From F1-20-MAGs119 sp964556145 (GTDB lineage: Bacteria; Actinomycetota; Acidimicrobiia; Acidimicrobiales; Ilumatobacteraceae): a stretch of 12,444 nucleotides of DNA. The DNA is taken from NCBI GenBank assembly GCA_964556145.1, contig CAZKVD010000052.1:1-12444 (forward strand). Direction: 5' to 3'. Of this stretch, positions 1 to 5,194 are shown piece after piece. Position 1 is the stretch's first letter. Each line of letters begins with the position of its first letter. Under the pieces are notes generated by a model. The model saw nothing but the letters and a program-made list of their open reading frames with translations, was not told the DNA's origin and ran no database searches. The position numbers and the translations under genes are program-made.

Positions 1-789
1 GTCGAGGTCCATGTCGAAACCGGCATCGCGGAGAACGCGAGCCTTGCGCTCTTCCTTGGCCTTGCACCAGATGAACTCCTGCACATCGGGGTGATCGACG
101 TTCAAGATGACCATCTTGGCTGCACGGCGTGTCTTGCCGCCCGACTTGATGGTGCCGGCGCTGGCGTCGGCACCACGCATGAACGACACCGGACCCGATG
201 CCGTGCCTCCGCCCTGGAGCTTTTCGTGGCTCGAGCGGATGTTCGACAGGTTGATACCCGAACCTGAACCGCCCTTGAAGATGGTTCCCTCTTCGCGGTA
301 CCAGTTGAGGATGCCGGCCATCGTGTCTTCGACGGCGAGGATGAAACATGCGCTGGCCTGCTGGGGAACGCCCTTCACGCCGATGTTGAACCACACCGGG
401 CTGTTGAACGCTGCGCGCTGCGTGACGAGGATGAACTTGAGTTCATCGCGGAAGGCCTCGGCCTCCTCGGCGTCGACGAAGTAACCGCCCTCGATACCCC
501 AATCGGCGATGGTGTCGGCGACGCGGTCGATGACCTGGCGCAGCGAGGTCTCGCGCTCGTCGGTGCCAAGGGTGCCGCGGAAGTACTTCTGGGCGACGAT
601 GTTGGTGGCGTTCAGCGACCACGACGCGGGGATCTCGACGTCACGCTGTTCGAAGGCGACCGAGCCGTCCTTCCAGTTCGTGATACGCGCATCGCGGCGC
701 TCCCAAACGACGGAGTCATACGGGTGGACACCTGGGTTCGTGAAATTGCGGCGAATCCCGATGGACAACCGATCCGGTGCGAGAGACAT
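1..789 (-). CDS. nrdJ: Vitamin B12-dependent (class II) ribonucleotide reductase, N-terminal part
   Basis: Cytoplasmic enzyme that reduces ribonucleotides to deoxyribonucleotides using adenosylcobalamin, supplying dNTPs. Only the first 263 codons are present; the frame is open to the window edge. Family motifs seen: FNSPVWFN (about residues 128-135), QQASACF with Cys148 as the probable first cysteine of the active-site redox pair, and the Gly-rich block GGSGSGINLSNIRSS (173-187) followed by GGGTASGPVSFMRG (193-206). The start is ATG at 789, preceded by a strong AGGAAGG ribosome-binding site 6 bases upstream. The N terminus shows no ATP-cone, so allosteric ATP/dATP overall control through such a domain is not expected from this part. 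It lies downstream of a long control region with two NrdR boxes, which fits repression by the NrdR encoded at 4184-4633. In Streptomyces nrdR and nrdJ are adjacent; here two extra genes separate them. Identification is firm; the C-terminal half cannot be assessed. Confidence 0.96.
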   Translation of the reverse strand, partial: MSLAPDRLSIGIRRNFTNPGVHPYDSVVWERRDARITNWKDGSVAFEQRDVEIPASWSLNATNIVAQKYFRGTLGTDERETSLRQVIDRVADTIADWGIEGGYFVDAEEAEAFRDELKFILVTQRAAFNSPVWFNIGVKGVPQQASACFILAVEDTMAGILNWYREEGTIFKGGSGSGINLSNIRSSHEKLQGGGTASGPVSFMRGADASAGTIKSGGKTRRAAKMVILNVDHPDVQEFIWCKAKEERKARVLRDAGFDMDLD

Positions 790-849
790 GAGTTTCCTTC
801 CTTACTGCTTCGAAGTCTTGTGATGAGGCTTGTATTGAGAACTGCGTTT

Positions 850-887
850 GTGACCGTGGTCACTGGCGCTCACTGCGTTGGGAGCGC
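850..887 (-). other. Two adjacent hairpins in the nrdJ leader
   Basis: On the transcript strand, arms GCGCTC/GAGCGC (887-882 with 871-866, 10-base loop) are followed two bases later by GTGACC-AC-GGTCAC (863-850). Both arm pairs are perfect. They lie about 60-100 nt upstream of the nrdJ start, inside the predicted leader. There is no following U-tract, so they do not look like a simple terminator. A role in translation or mRNA stability, or a protein-binding palindrome in DNA, is possible. I could not find the conserved B12-box of a cobalamin riboswitch. Confidence 0.4.
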
Positions 888-951
888 GGTTGACCAACAC
901 GTCACCGTCGTTGGATTCGGCCGGCCGGCGAAACTACCGCCGTCGTCGTAT

Positions 952-967
952 CCACTAGATGTTGTGG
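952..967 (-). promoter_or_regulatory. NrdR box 1 (downstream operator of nrdJ)
   Basis: The 16-bp site reads CCACAACATCTAGTGG on the minus strand. It matches the published NrdR box acaCwAtATaTwGtgt at the key C4, A6, A8, T9, T11 and G13 positions. Its centre (959.5) is exactly 42 bp, four helical turns, from the centre of box 2. NrdR binds paired boxes on one DNA face, so the phasing supports function. It lies about 45 bases downstream of the predicted transcription start. Confidence 0.82.
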
Positions 968-993
968 GTCTCCGCCCCCCATTGCGGTGATGG

Positions 994-1009
994 CCACAAC
1001 TGGTTGTGT
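994..1009 (-). promoter_or_regulatory. NrdR box 2 (overlaps the nrdJ transcription start)
   Basis: The minus strand reads ACACAACCAGTTGTGG, a near-perfect palindrome. It keeps acaC, the w and A of the left arm and TwGtg of the right arm of the NrdR consensus. It begins one base after the predicted -10 hexamer, so bound NrdR would cover the transcription start. Together with box 1 this predicts repression of nrdJ when NrdR senses high dATP. Confidence 0.82.
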
Positions 1010-1010
1010 A

Positions 1011-1039
1011 ATTACAGCACTGTGCTTACCTTTTGTCAA
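1011..1039 (-). promoter_or_regulatory. nrdJ promoter (-35 TTGACA, 17 bp, -10 TGTAAT)
   Basis: On the minus strand a perfect -35 hexamer TTGACA (1039-1034) is separated by 17 bases from TGTAAT (1016-1011), one mismatch from the sigma-70/HrdB-type consensus. The predicted start is near 1004, giving a leader of about 215 nt. The site sits directly upstream of NrdR box 2, which supports it as the regulated nrdJ promoter. Confidence 0.75.
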
Positions 1040-1110
1040 CGATTGTCGATGGTCACACGCCGGGTGCGCCATTCGAGCCGCACGATACGGACACACCCCT
1101 GTGTGAAGGA

Positions 1111-1173
1111 AGTGGACAAACGTGTGAATTTCCCGATTTTTCGGGGGATAGCCCTGTGGACGATGGTGGACAA
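1111..1173 (-). promoter_or_regulatory. Cluster of three DnaA-box-like sites
   Basis: Three 9-mers in the same orientation on the minus strand read TCGTCCACA (1163-1155), TTGTCCACC (1173-1165) and TTGTCCACT (1119-1111). Each differs by one base from TTGTCCACA, the preferred DnaA box of high-GC actinobacteria. The first two are separated by one base, giving a 10-bp spacing. They lie about 70-135 bp upstream of the nrdJ -35 hexamer. DnaA boxes upstream of ribonucleotide reductase genes are known in E. coli (nrdAB). Binding here is an inference. Confidence 0.45.
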
Positions 1174-1176
1174 CTC

Positions 1177-1195
1177 GACCCTGCCCGGGAGGGTC
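1177..1195 (-). terminator. Possible terminator hairpin after the molybdopterin oxidoreductase gene
   Basis: Perfect 6-bp arms GACCCT/AGGGTC enclose a 7-base loop, beginning 15 bases past the TGA stop. No U-tract follows, so it would be one of the U-less hairpins often proposed as terminators in high-GC actinobacteria. A second small hairpin with arms CCCGA/TCGGG and a 4-base loop lies at 1132-1145. Confidence 0.35.
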
Positions 1196-1209
1196 TGAGC
1201 GCGGTGTCG

Positions 1210-3477
1210 TCAGGCGCCGGACACCGCGACAGGAATTCCGTTGAGAACGCTGGTCCCTGAAATGGGGTCGAAGAGGTCTTCGTCGGTCAGGGCATTGGAA
1301 TTCACTCCGGCGTACTCCCCCGCCACCGAGAGGCGCGTGCCGGGCACCGAGTGCCCCCAACCGTGCGGCAACGAGACGACACCGGCGCGGATGTCATCGG
1401 TGATTTCGACGGGAGCCAACACCTCGCCGACCCTGCTGCGCACGCGCACGGCCTGACCCTGCGAAATGCCTCGCGACGCTGCATCGTCCGGATTCATCTG
1501 CAGCGTGCATCGCGGCTTGCCCTTCACGAGCACGTTGATGTTGTGCATCCACGAATTGTTGGAACGAAGGTGACGTCGACCCACGAGCATCAATTGCCCT
1601 TCGTCGATGCTGGTTGCATGCGCCCACAGACGTTCGATGTCGGCGATCAACTGCGACGGTGCAAGTTCGATCTTCCCCGACGACGTACGAATCACTTCGG
1701 GCAGTCGCGGGCGCAACGCGCCGAGGTCGACTCCGTGCGGGTTTGCCAACAGCACGTCGAGCGACAGCCCGTCGGGTGCGGCGCCGAAGGCGTCACCGTA
1801 CGGACCGCTGCGCAACATGAAATCGACCATCCGAGCAGGGCCACGGCGCCCCGATGACGACAACATGGCAAGAATCTCGTCGGCATCACGTCCGCAGATG
1901 TTCGACGACGAATCGCGCACCGCAGACGCGACGAGTCCGGCGATCGCCATGTCGTCGGCAACTGCAGGATCAGCATCAAGACCGGCACCCTGCGCAATCA
2001 TTCCCAACTTGGCAAGGATCTCCCACTCGTCGGGCTGCCCGTCGTCGAGCGGCAACACGGCGGGGCTGTAGTTGGCCACGTTGCGGACGGCGAACGCAAG
2101 CAGAAACACGTCGTAGTGATCGCGCTGCAGATGCGATGGCGGAGGAAGGATGACATCGGCATGACGCGTCGTCTCGTTGAGGTAGATGTCGACGCTGACC
2201 ATGAAGTCGAGCGACTCGAGCGCCCGATCAAGTTTTCCGCTGTTCGGGTTCGACAAAACCGGGTTGCCGGCAAGTGTGACCAGCGCGCGAAGCTGCCCGT
2301 CGCCGGGCGTGAGAATTTCATCGGCAAGCACGGCAACGGGGAATTCGCCCATCACCTCGGGCAGACCCTTGATGCGTGATGAACCCTTTCCGTATTGGAA
2401 TCCCTTGCCGCGCCCCGGCTGACCCTTGGTGGTCGCGCCACCGGCAGCAGGCAACGTGAACAGCGAGCCACCCTCGCGGTCGAGGTTGCCCGTCAGGATG
2501 TTCACGACGTCGACGAGCCACGAAGTAGTCGCGCCGAACGCAGTGGTCGTCGTACCGATACGCCCGTACACAGAGGACGAAGGCGACGCCGCGAGTTCGC
2601 GCGCGATGCGACGAATCGTTGCAGCATCGATGCCGCACGCACGCTCGACGGCTTCGGGGGTGAAGCGCTCGACGGCGTTGCGAATGTCATCGAGACCGTT
2701 CAGGTGCGGAGCAACATGGGCGCCGATCGAGACGAGACCTTCGGCGAACAACACGTGCGCGATCGATGCCAGGAACAGAGCATCGCCGTTTGGGATGATC
2801 GCCAACCACTCACTGGCTTTCTGCGCGGTTTCACTGCGACGCGGGTCGACGACCACCACCTTGCCACCGCGGGCAAGAATCGCTTCGAGGCGACCCGGAA
2901 AGTCGGGTGCCGTGCACAGGCTGCCGTTCGACGCGTACGGGTTCGCCCCCAACATGAGCAAGTAGTGCGTGTTGTCGATGTCGGGAATCGGCACCGACTG
3001 CACCGTGCCGAACATCAATCCGCCCGCGAGTTGCTTCGGTGCTTGGTCGACGCTCGATGCGCTGTAACGCTGTTTGGTGCCGATGCCCTGCAACGCGACA
3101 CGACCGAAGGTCATCGAACCGAGGTTGTGTGCCGAAGGGTTCCCCATGTACGTCGCGATCGCGTTGCGTCCGTGCGTCGAAATCACGGCACCTAGTCCGC
3201 GCTCGACTTCACTCCATGCTTCGTTCCACTCGACTTCGACGTGTACTCCGTTTCGTTTGACGAGGGGCTTGCGCAGGCGGTCGGGATCTTCGTGCAGTTG
3301 CTTCAGAGTGCTGCCCTTCGGGCAGATGTAGCCGTGGGAAAAGACATCGTCCATGTCGCCGCGAATTCGGGTCACCGAACCGTTCTTCACCGTGATCTCG
3401 AGTCCGCAGCCGGCCTCGCAGAGAGGACAGGTTCGGAACGCCGTACCGTTGGTCATTGAGCCCGAGCTTGATGTCAT
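1210..3477 (-). CDS. Molybdopterin (bis-MGD) oxidoreductase, DMSO-reductase family, substrate unknown
   Basis: A 755-residue redox enzyme of the complex iron-sulfur molybdoenzyme superfamily. The N terminus has a [4Fe-4S] motif C-x2-C-x3-C-x27-C (Cys17, 20, 24, 52, then PKG). The cofactor-binding core follows, including the LMLGANPYASNG and VVVDPRRSETA segments. A later block has LVTLAGNPVLSNPN and NETTRHADVILPPPSHLQRDH. The C-terminal MGD-binding (Mo-co_dinuc) fold contains SNNSWMHN and PHGWGHS. The Mo ligand should lie near YSASSVDQ (about 138-145). There is no Cys or selenocysteine there, so Ser is likely, but alignment is needed. No twin-arginine signal is present, so it is probably cytoplasmic. 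ATG at 3477 is preferred over GTG at 3495 because GGGGGAAG lies just upstream of it. No FeS-subunit, membrane-anchor or cofactor-synthesis gene is adjacent. It stands between nrdR and nrdJ, an unusual position. Fold assignment is firm; the substrate is unknown. Confidence 0.9.
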   Translation of the reverse strand: MTSSSGSMTNGTAFRTCPLCEAGCGLEITVKNGSVTRIRGDMDDVFSHGYICPKGSTLKQLHEDPDRLRKPLVKRNGVHVEVEWNEAWSEVERGLGAVISTHGRNAIATYMGNPSAHNLGSMTFGRVALQGIGTKQRYSASSVDQAPKQLAGGLMFGTVQSVPIPDIDNTHYLLMLGANPYASNGSLCTAPDFPGRLEAILARGGKVVVVDPRRSETAQKASEWLAIIPNGDALFLASIAHVLFAEGLVSIGAHVAPHLNGLDDIRNAVERFTPEAVERACGIDAATIRRIARELAASPSSSVYGRIGTTTTAFGATTSWLVDVVNILTGNLDREGGSLFTLPAAGGATTKGQPGRGKGFQYGKGSSRIKGLPEVMGEFPVAVLADEILTPGDGQLRALVTLAGNPVLSNPNSGKLDRALESLDFMVSVDIYLNETTRHADVILPPPSHLQRDHYDVFLLAFAVRNVANYSPAVLPLDDGQPDEWEILAKLGMIAQGAGLDADPAVADDMAIAGLVASAVRDSSSNICGRDADEILAMLSSSGRRGPARMVDFMLRSGPYGDAFGAAPDGLSLDVLLANPHGVDLGALRPRLPEVIRTSSGKIELAPSQLIADIERLWAHATSIDEGQLMLVGRRHLRSNNSWMHNINVLVKGKPRCTLQMNPDDAASRGISQGQAVRVRSRVGEVLAPVEITDDIRAGVVSLPHGWGHSVPGTRLSVAGEYAGVNSNALTDEDLFDPISGTSVLNGIPVAVSGA

Positions 3478-3526
3478 CGTCTTCCCCCGAAGCACTGATT
3501 TGGCCCGCTTGTAGGCTCGGGCCGAC

Positions 3527-4180
3527 GTGAAACTCCTCTACTCCTACCATGATTTGCTCGGACCCGTCGGACGCGAGATCGACGCCGACGAGGCCTACGG
3601 GGTCGAACGCCCGAACGCAAGCGACCCCCGCGGGAGGCGTCCCTGGGTGGGCATGTGCATGGTGTCGAGCATCGACGGCTCGACCGTGGTTGCGGGTAAT
3701 TCCCTCGCGCTGTCCGGGCCTGCCGACCGCAACGTGCTCTTGGCCCTGCGTCGCCATGCCGACACGGTGATGGTCGGAGCGGGCACCGTGCGCGACGAGG
3801 GTTACGGGAAGCCATCGAAAGCGGGCCAACGGGTCGCCGTCGTGTCGCGCTCGGGCAACGTCGACACGACGAGCGAACTCTTCTCTTCGGGTGCCGGCTA
3901 TTTGGTTGGGCCTGCCATCAACGGTGACGTCGACTTGTTCTCCGCCGTGGCGGCAATGCAGGGCGACTACGTTCAACTCGAGGGCGGTGCCCAACTGAAC
4001 GCGGCGATGTGCGAAGCCGACCTGGTTGATGAGATCAACTTGACCGTGTCACCGAACGTTGTCGGAGGGCGTGGCCCGCGTCTGACCACGAACGCCATCG
4101 ACTTGATGTCGCGCTACACGCTGCACCACGTGCTGCACGATGATGGGTTCGTGTTCCTGCGCTACGCGCGCACCGCCTGA
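3527..4180 (+). CDS. RibD C-terminal / dihydrofolate reductase-like reductase (standalone)
   Basis: A 217-residue protein of the RibD_C fold, NADPH-dependent reductases that include the riboflavin-pathway pyrimidine reductase. Motifs seen: SSIDGS (about 47-52), the LSGPADRNVLLALRRHAD segment (about 62-79), VMVGAGTVRDEGYG (about 81-94), EGGAQLNAAM (equivalent to the usual EGGPTLN) and the SPNVVGGRGPRL block near the C terminus. No deaminase domain is fused and no other riboflavin gene is near, so a role in riboflavin synthesis is unproven; many actinobacteria carry such orphan paralogues. The start is GTG at 3527 with no clear ribosome-binding site. A TAGGCT at 3512-3517 ends 9 bases before the start, so near-leaderless expression is possible. 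It is divergent from the molybdopterin oxidoreductase (49-base gap) and convergent with nrdR (3-base gap). The fold is well supported; the substrate is not known. Confidence 0.85.
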   Translation: MKLLYSYHDLLGPVGREIDADEAYGVERPNASDPRGRRPWVGMCMVSSIDGSTVVAGNSLALSGPADRNVLLALRRHADTVMVGAGTVRDEGYGKPSKAGQRVAVVSRSGNVDTTSELFSSGAGYLVGPAINGDVDLFSAVAAMQGDYVQLEGGAQLNAAMCEADLVDEINLTVSPNVVGGRGPRLTTNAIDLMSRYTLHHVLHDDGFVFLRYARTA

Positions 4181-4183
4181 GCG

Positions 4184-4633
4184 CTAGTTCTTTTCGAGAA
4201 GAGCGAGTTCGCGACGGAAGTCGGCGGCTTGGTCGAAGTTCTTGTAAACGCTTGCAAAGCGGAGGTACGCAACTTCGTCGACTTCGCGCAATTGCTCGAG
4301 CACCGCGTGACCCACCTGCGTCGAAGTCACTTCGCTTCCAATGGCACGCAACGTCTCTTCGACCCGGTCGGCTAGAGACTCGATTGCCGCCGCATCAACG
4401 GGACGACCCTTGGTCGCAGCGCTGACACCGCCAACAATTTTTGACCGGTCGAACGGGACACGGGTTCCGCTGCGTTTGGTGACCATCAACGGCGCCTCTT
4501 CGAGGCGCTCACGGGTTGTGAATCGATAGCCACAAAGTGGACACTGGCGCCGCCGCCTGATGGCGGCACCTTCCTCGGCTGCACGCGAGTCGATGACCTT
4601 GGTGTCATCGGACGAACAGACGGGGCAATGCAT
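4184..4633 (-). CDS. nrdR: Transcriptional repressor NrdR
   Basis: A 149-residue, ATP/dATP-sensing repressor of ribonucleotide reductase genes; the length equals that of E. coli NrdR. It starts MHCPVCSS. The zinc-ribbon cysteines are Cys3, Cys6, Cys31 and Cys34 (CPVC and CPLC), followed by the DNA-binding RRRRQCPLCGYRFTTRE stretch. An ATP-cone spans about 49-139 and begins MVTKRSGTRVPFDRSKI. ATG at 4633 is chosen because the protein family begins MxCPxC; an upstream in-frame ATG at 4699 would overlap the LysM gene. The ribosome-binding sequence is poor (GGGGGA abuts the ATG). The LysM gene ends 25 bases upstream in the same direction, so translation is probably coupled and nrdR probably shares the SOS-controlled promoter. 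Its expected target, nrdJ, with two NrdR boxes, is in this window. Confidence 0.97.
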   Translation of the reverse strand: MHCPVCSSDDTKVIDSRAAEEGAAIRRRRQCPLCGYRFTTRERLEEAPLMVTKRSGTRVPFDRSKIVGGVSAATKGRPVDAAAIESLADRVEETLRAIGSEVTSTQVGHAVLEQLREVDEVAYLRFASVYKNFDQAADFRRELALLEKN

Positions 4634-4658
4634 TCCCCCATCGTAGGGACAGGGCTGC

Positions 4659-5033
4659 CTACGGGATAAGGATCTCTTGGCCGGGAACAATCTGGTCACC
4701 GTTCAAAGCGACGAGACGGTCGACCATTCCGAGAACGTCACCGCCCGGAACGAGACGATGCGCAATGGCCCACAAGGTGTCTCCCTGAACCGCCGTGACG
4801 GTGAGAGGCATTTCAATACCGCCGACGGGAGTGGGATTCTCGGCAACTGCGCTGCGAGCAAAGAACCCACCGCCGATGATGAGACCCACGAGGGCCGCAA
4901 GAACAGCCCGTCGGCGGGTATAGACAGCCGACGAGCGACGACGGGCTGCAACCGGCATGGGGCGCGGGCCGGGACGGTTGGCGGGGCGGGGTGCACGACG
5001 GGCGATGGGCTGATGGTGGAGTGCAATGGCCAT
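4659..5033 (-). CDS. Small membrane-anchored LysM protein, probable SOS cell-division inhibitor (DivS/ChiZ/YneA-like)
   Basis: A 124-residue protein with a very basic N terminus (about 1-42), one hydrophobic segment (about 43-58, VLAALVGLIIGGGFFA) and a C-terminal LysM domain (about 79-123: VQGDTLWAIAHRL then LNGDQIVPGQEILIP) that would bind peptidoglycan outside the membrane. ATG at 5033 is chosen over ATG at 5057 because AAAGGA lies 7 bases before it. It is divergent from lexA, and a degraded LexA box and two perfect boxes lie upstream. In Corynebacterium (divS) and Mycobacterium (Rv2719c, chiZ) a gene in the same lexA-x-nrdR position halts division during DNA damage; Bacillus yneA is analogous. 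That role here rests on context plus architecture. No catalytic domain is visible outside LysM. The LysM identification is firm, the division role likely. Confidence 0.85.
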   Translation of the reverse strand: MAIALHHQPIARRAPRPANRPGPRPMPVAARRRSSAVYTRRRAVLAALVGLIIGGGFFARSAVAENPTPVGGIEMPLTVTAVQGDTLWAIAHRLVPGGDVLGMVDRLVALNGDQIVPGQEILIP

Positions 5034-5046
5034 GATTTGGTCCTTT

Positions 5047-5060
5047 CGAACGGGCATTCG
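5047..5060. promoter_or_regulatory. Degraded LexA (SOS) box near the LysM gene
   Basis: CGAACGGGCATTCG differs from the GAAC-N4-GTTC palindrome by one base (GTTC to ATTC). It lies just upstream of the LysM gene's ribosome-binding site. It may be a weak site acting on the LysM/nrdR transcript or a chance remnant. Confidence 0.4.
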
Positions 5061-5093
5061 GGTGGTGTTCTGGAGTGCGTCGCCGAACAGTAA

Positions 5094-5107
5094 CGAACGG
5101 GTGTTCG
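5094..5107. promoter_or_regulatory. LexA (SOS) box A
   Basis: CGAACGGGTGTTCG contains the perfect actinobacterial/Bacillus-type SOS palindrome GAAC-N4-GTTC. It lies between the divergent lexA and LysM genes and is identical to box B, 24 bp away centre to centre. Confidence 0.92.
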
Positions 5108-5117
5108 CTCAACGTAC

Positions 5118-5131
5118 CGAACGGGTGTTCG
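5118..5131. promoter_or_regulatory. LexA (SOS) box B
   Basis: This is an exact copy of box A, including the four central bases GGGT. It is 64 bp upstream of the lexA ATG and 85 bp upstream of the LysM ATG, so one bound LexA dimer could affect both promoters. Confidence 0.92.
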
Positions 5132-5148
5132 CAAGTCAAGGGCCAAAG

Positions 5149-5162
5149 CGAACAGGTGTTTG
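5149..5162. promoter_or_regulatory. LexA (SOS) box C overlapping the lexA -35
   Basis: CGAACAGGTGTTTG has one mismatch in the right arm (GTTC to GTTT). Its last three bases overlap the predicted lexA -35 hexamer (5160-5165), so occupation would directly block RNA polymerase. This is the site expected to give lexA autorepression. Confidence 0.85.
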
Positions 5163-5188
5163 ATTCAGGGGGCGAACACGCGTACGCT
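5160..5188 (+). promoter_or_regulatory. lexA promoter (TTGATT, 17 bp, TACGCT), leaderless
   Basis: TTGATT at 5160-5165 is followed after 17 bases by TACGCT at 5183-5188, a TANNNT-type actinobacterial -10. If the hexamer occupies -12 to -7, +1 is 5195, exactly the A of the lexA ATG. A ribosome-binding site at normal distance is absent, which fits a leaderless mRNA. Confidence 0.6.
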
Positions 5189-5194
5189 GTGTCC

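Larger units (their letters stand above)
790..1209. other. 420-base non-coding control region of nrdJ
   Basis: No convincing gene lies here; short open frames on both strands lack ribosome-binding sites and family motifs. Reading in the nrdJ direction, the region holds a hairpin just after the oxidoreductase stop, three DnaA-box-like sites, an inverted repeat (ACACA-CCCC-TGTGT, 1091-1104), a near-consensus promoter, two NrdR boxes and two leader hairpins. The length and density of sites indicate that nrdJ has its own regulated promoter rather than depending on the oxidoreductase transcript. Confidence 0.75.

Noticed and set aside
790..1004. Cobalamin riboswitch in the nrdJ leader
   Set aside because: GTCACTGG at 859-866 resembles part of a B12 box but is on the strand opposite to nrdJ, and the other conserved blocks are absent.
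790..1209. LexA box upstream of nrdJ
   Set aside because: No GAAC-N4-GTTC palindrome was found; the palindromes present fit NrdR or are unassigned.
4634..4699. Upstream ATG start for nrdR at 4699
   Set aside because: It would add 22 residues before the canonical MHCPxC start and overlap the end of the LysM gene.
5075..5194. A 40-residue N-terminal extension of LexA
   Set aside because: It would translate through all the strong SOS boxes and the promoter; the family N terminus begins at ATG 5195.
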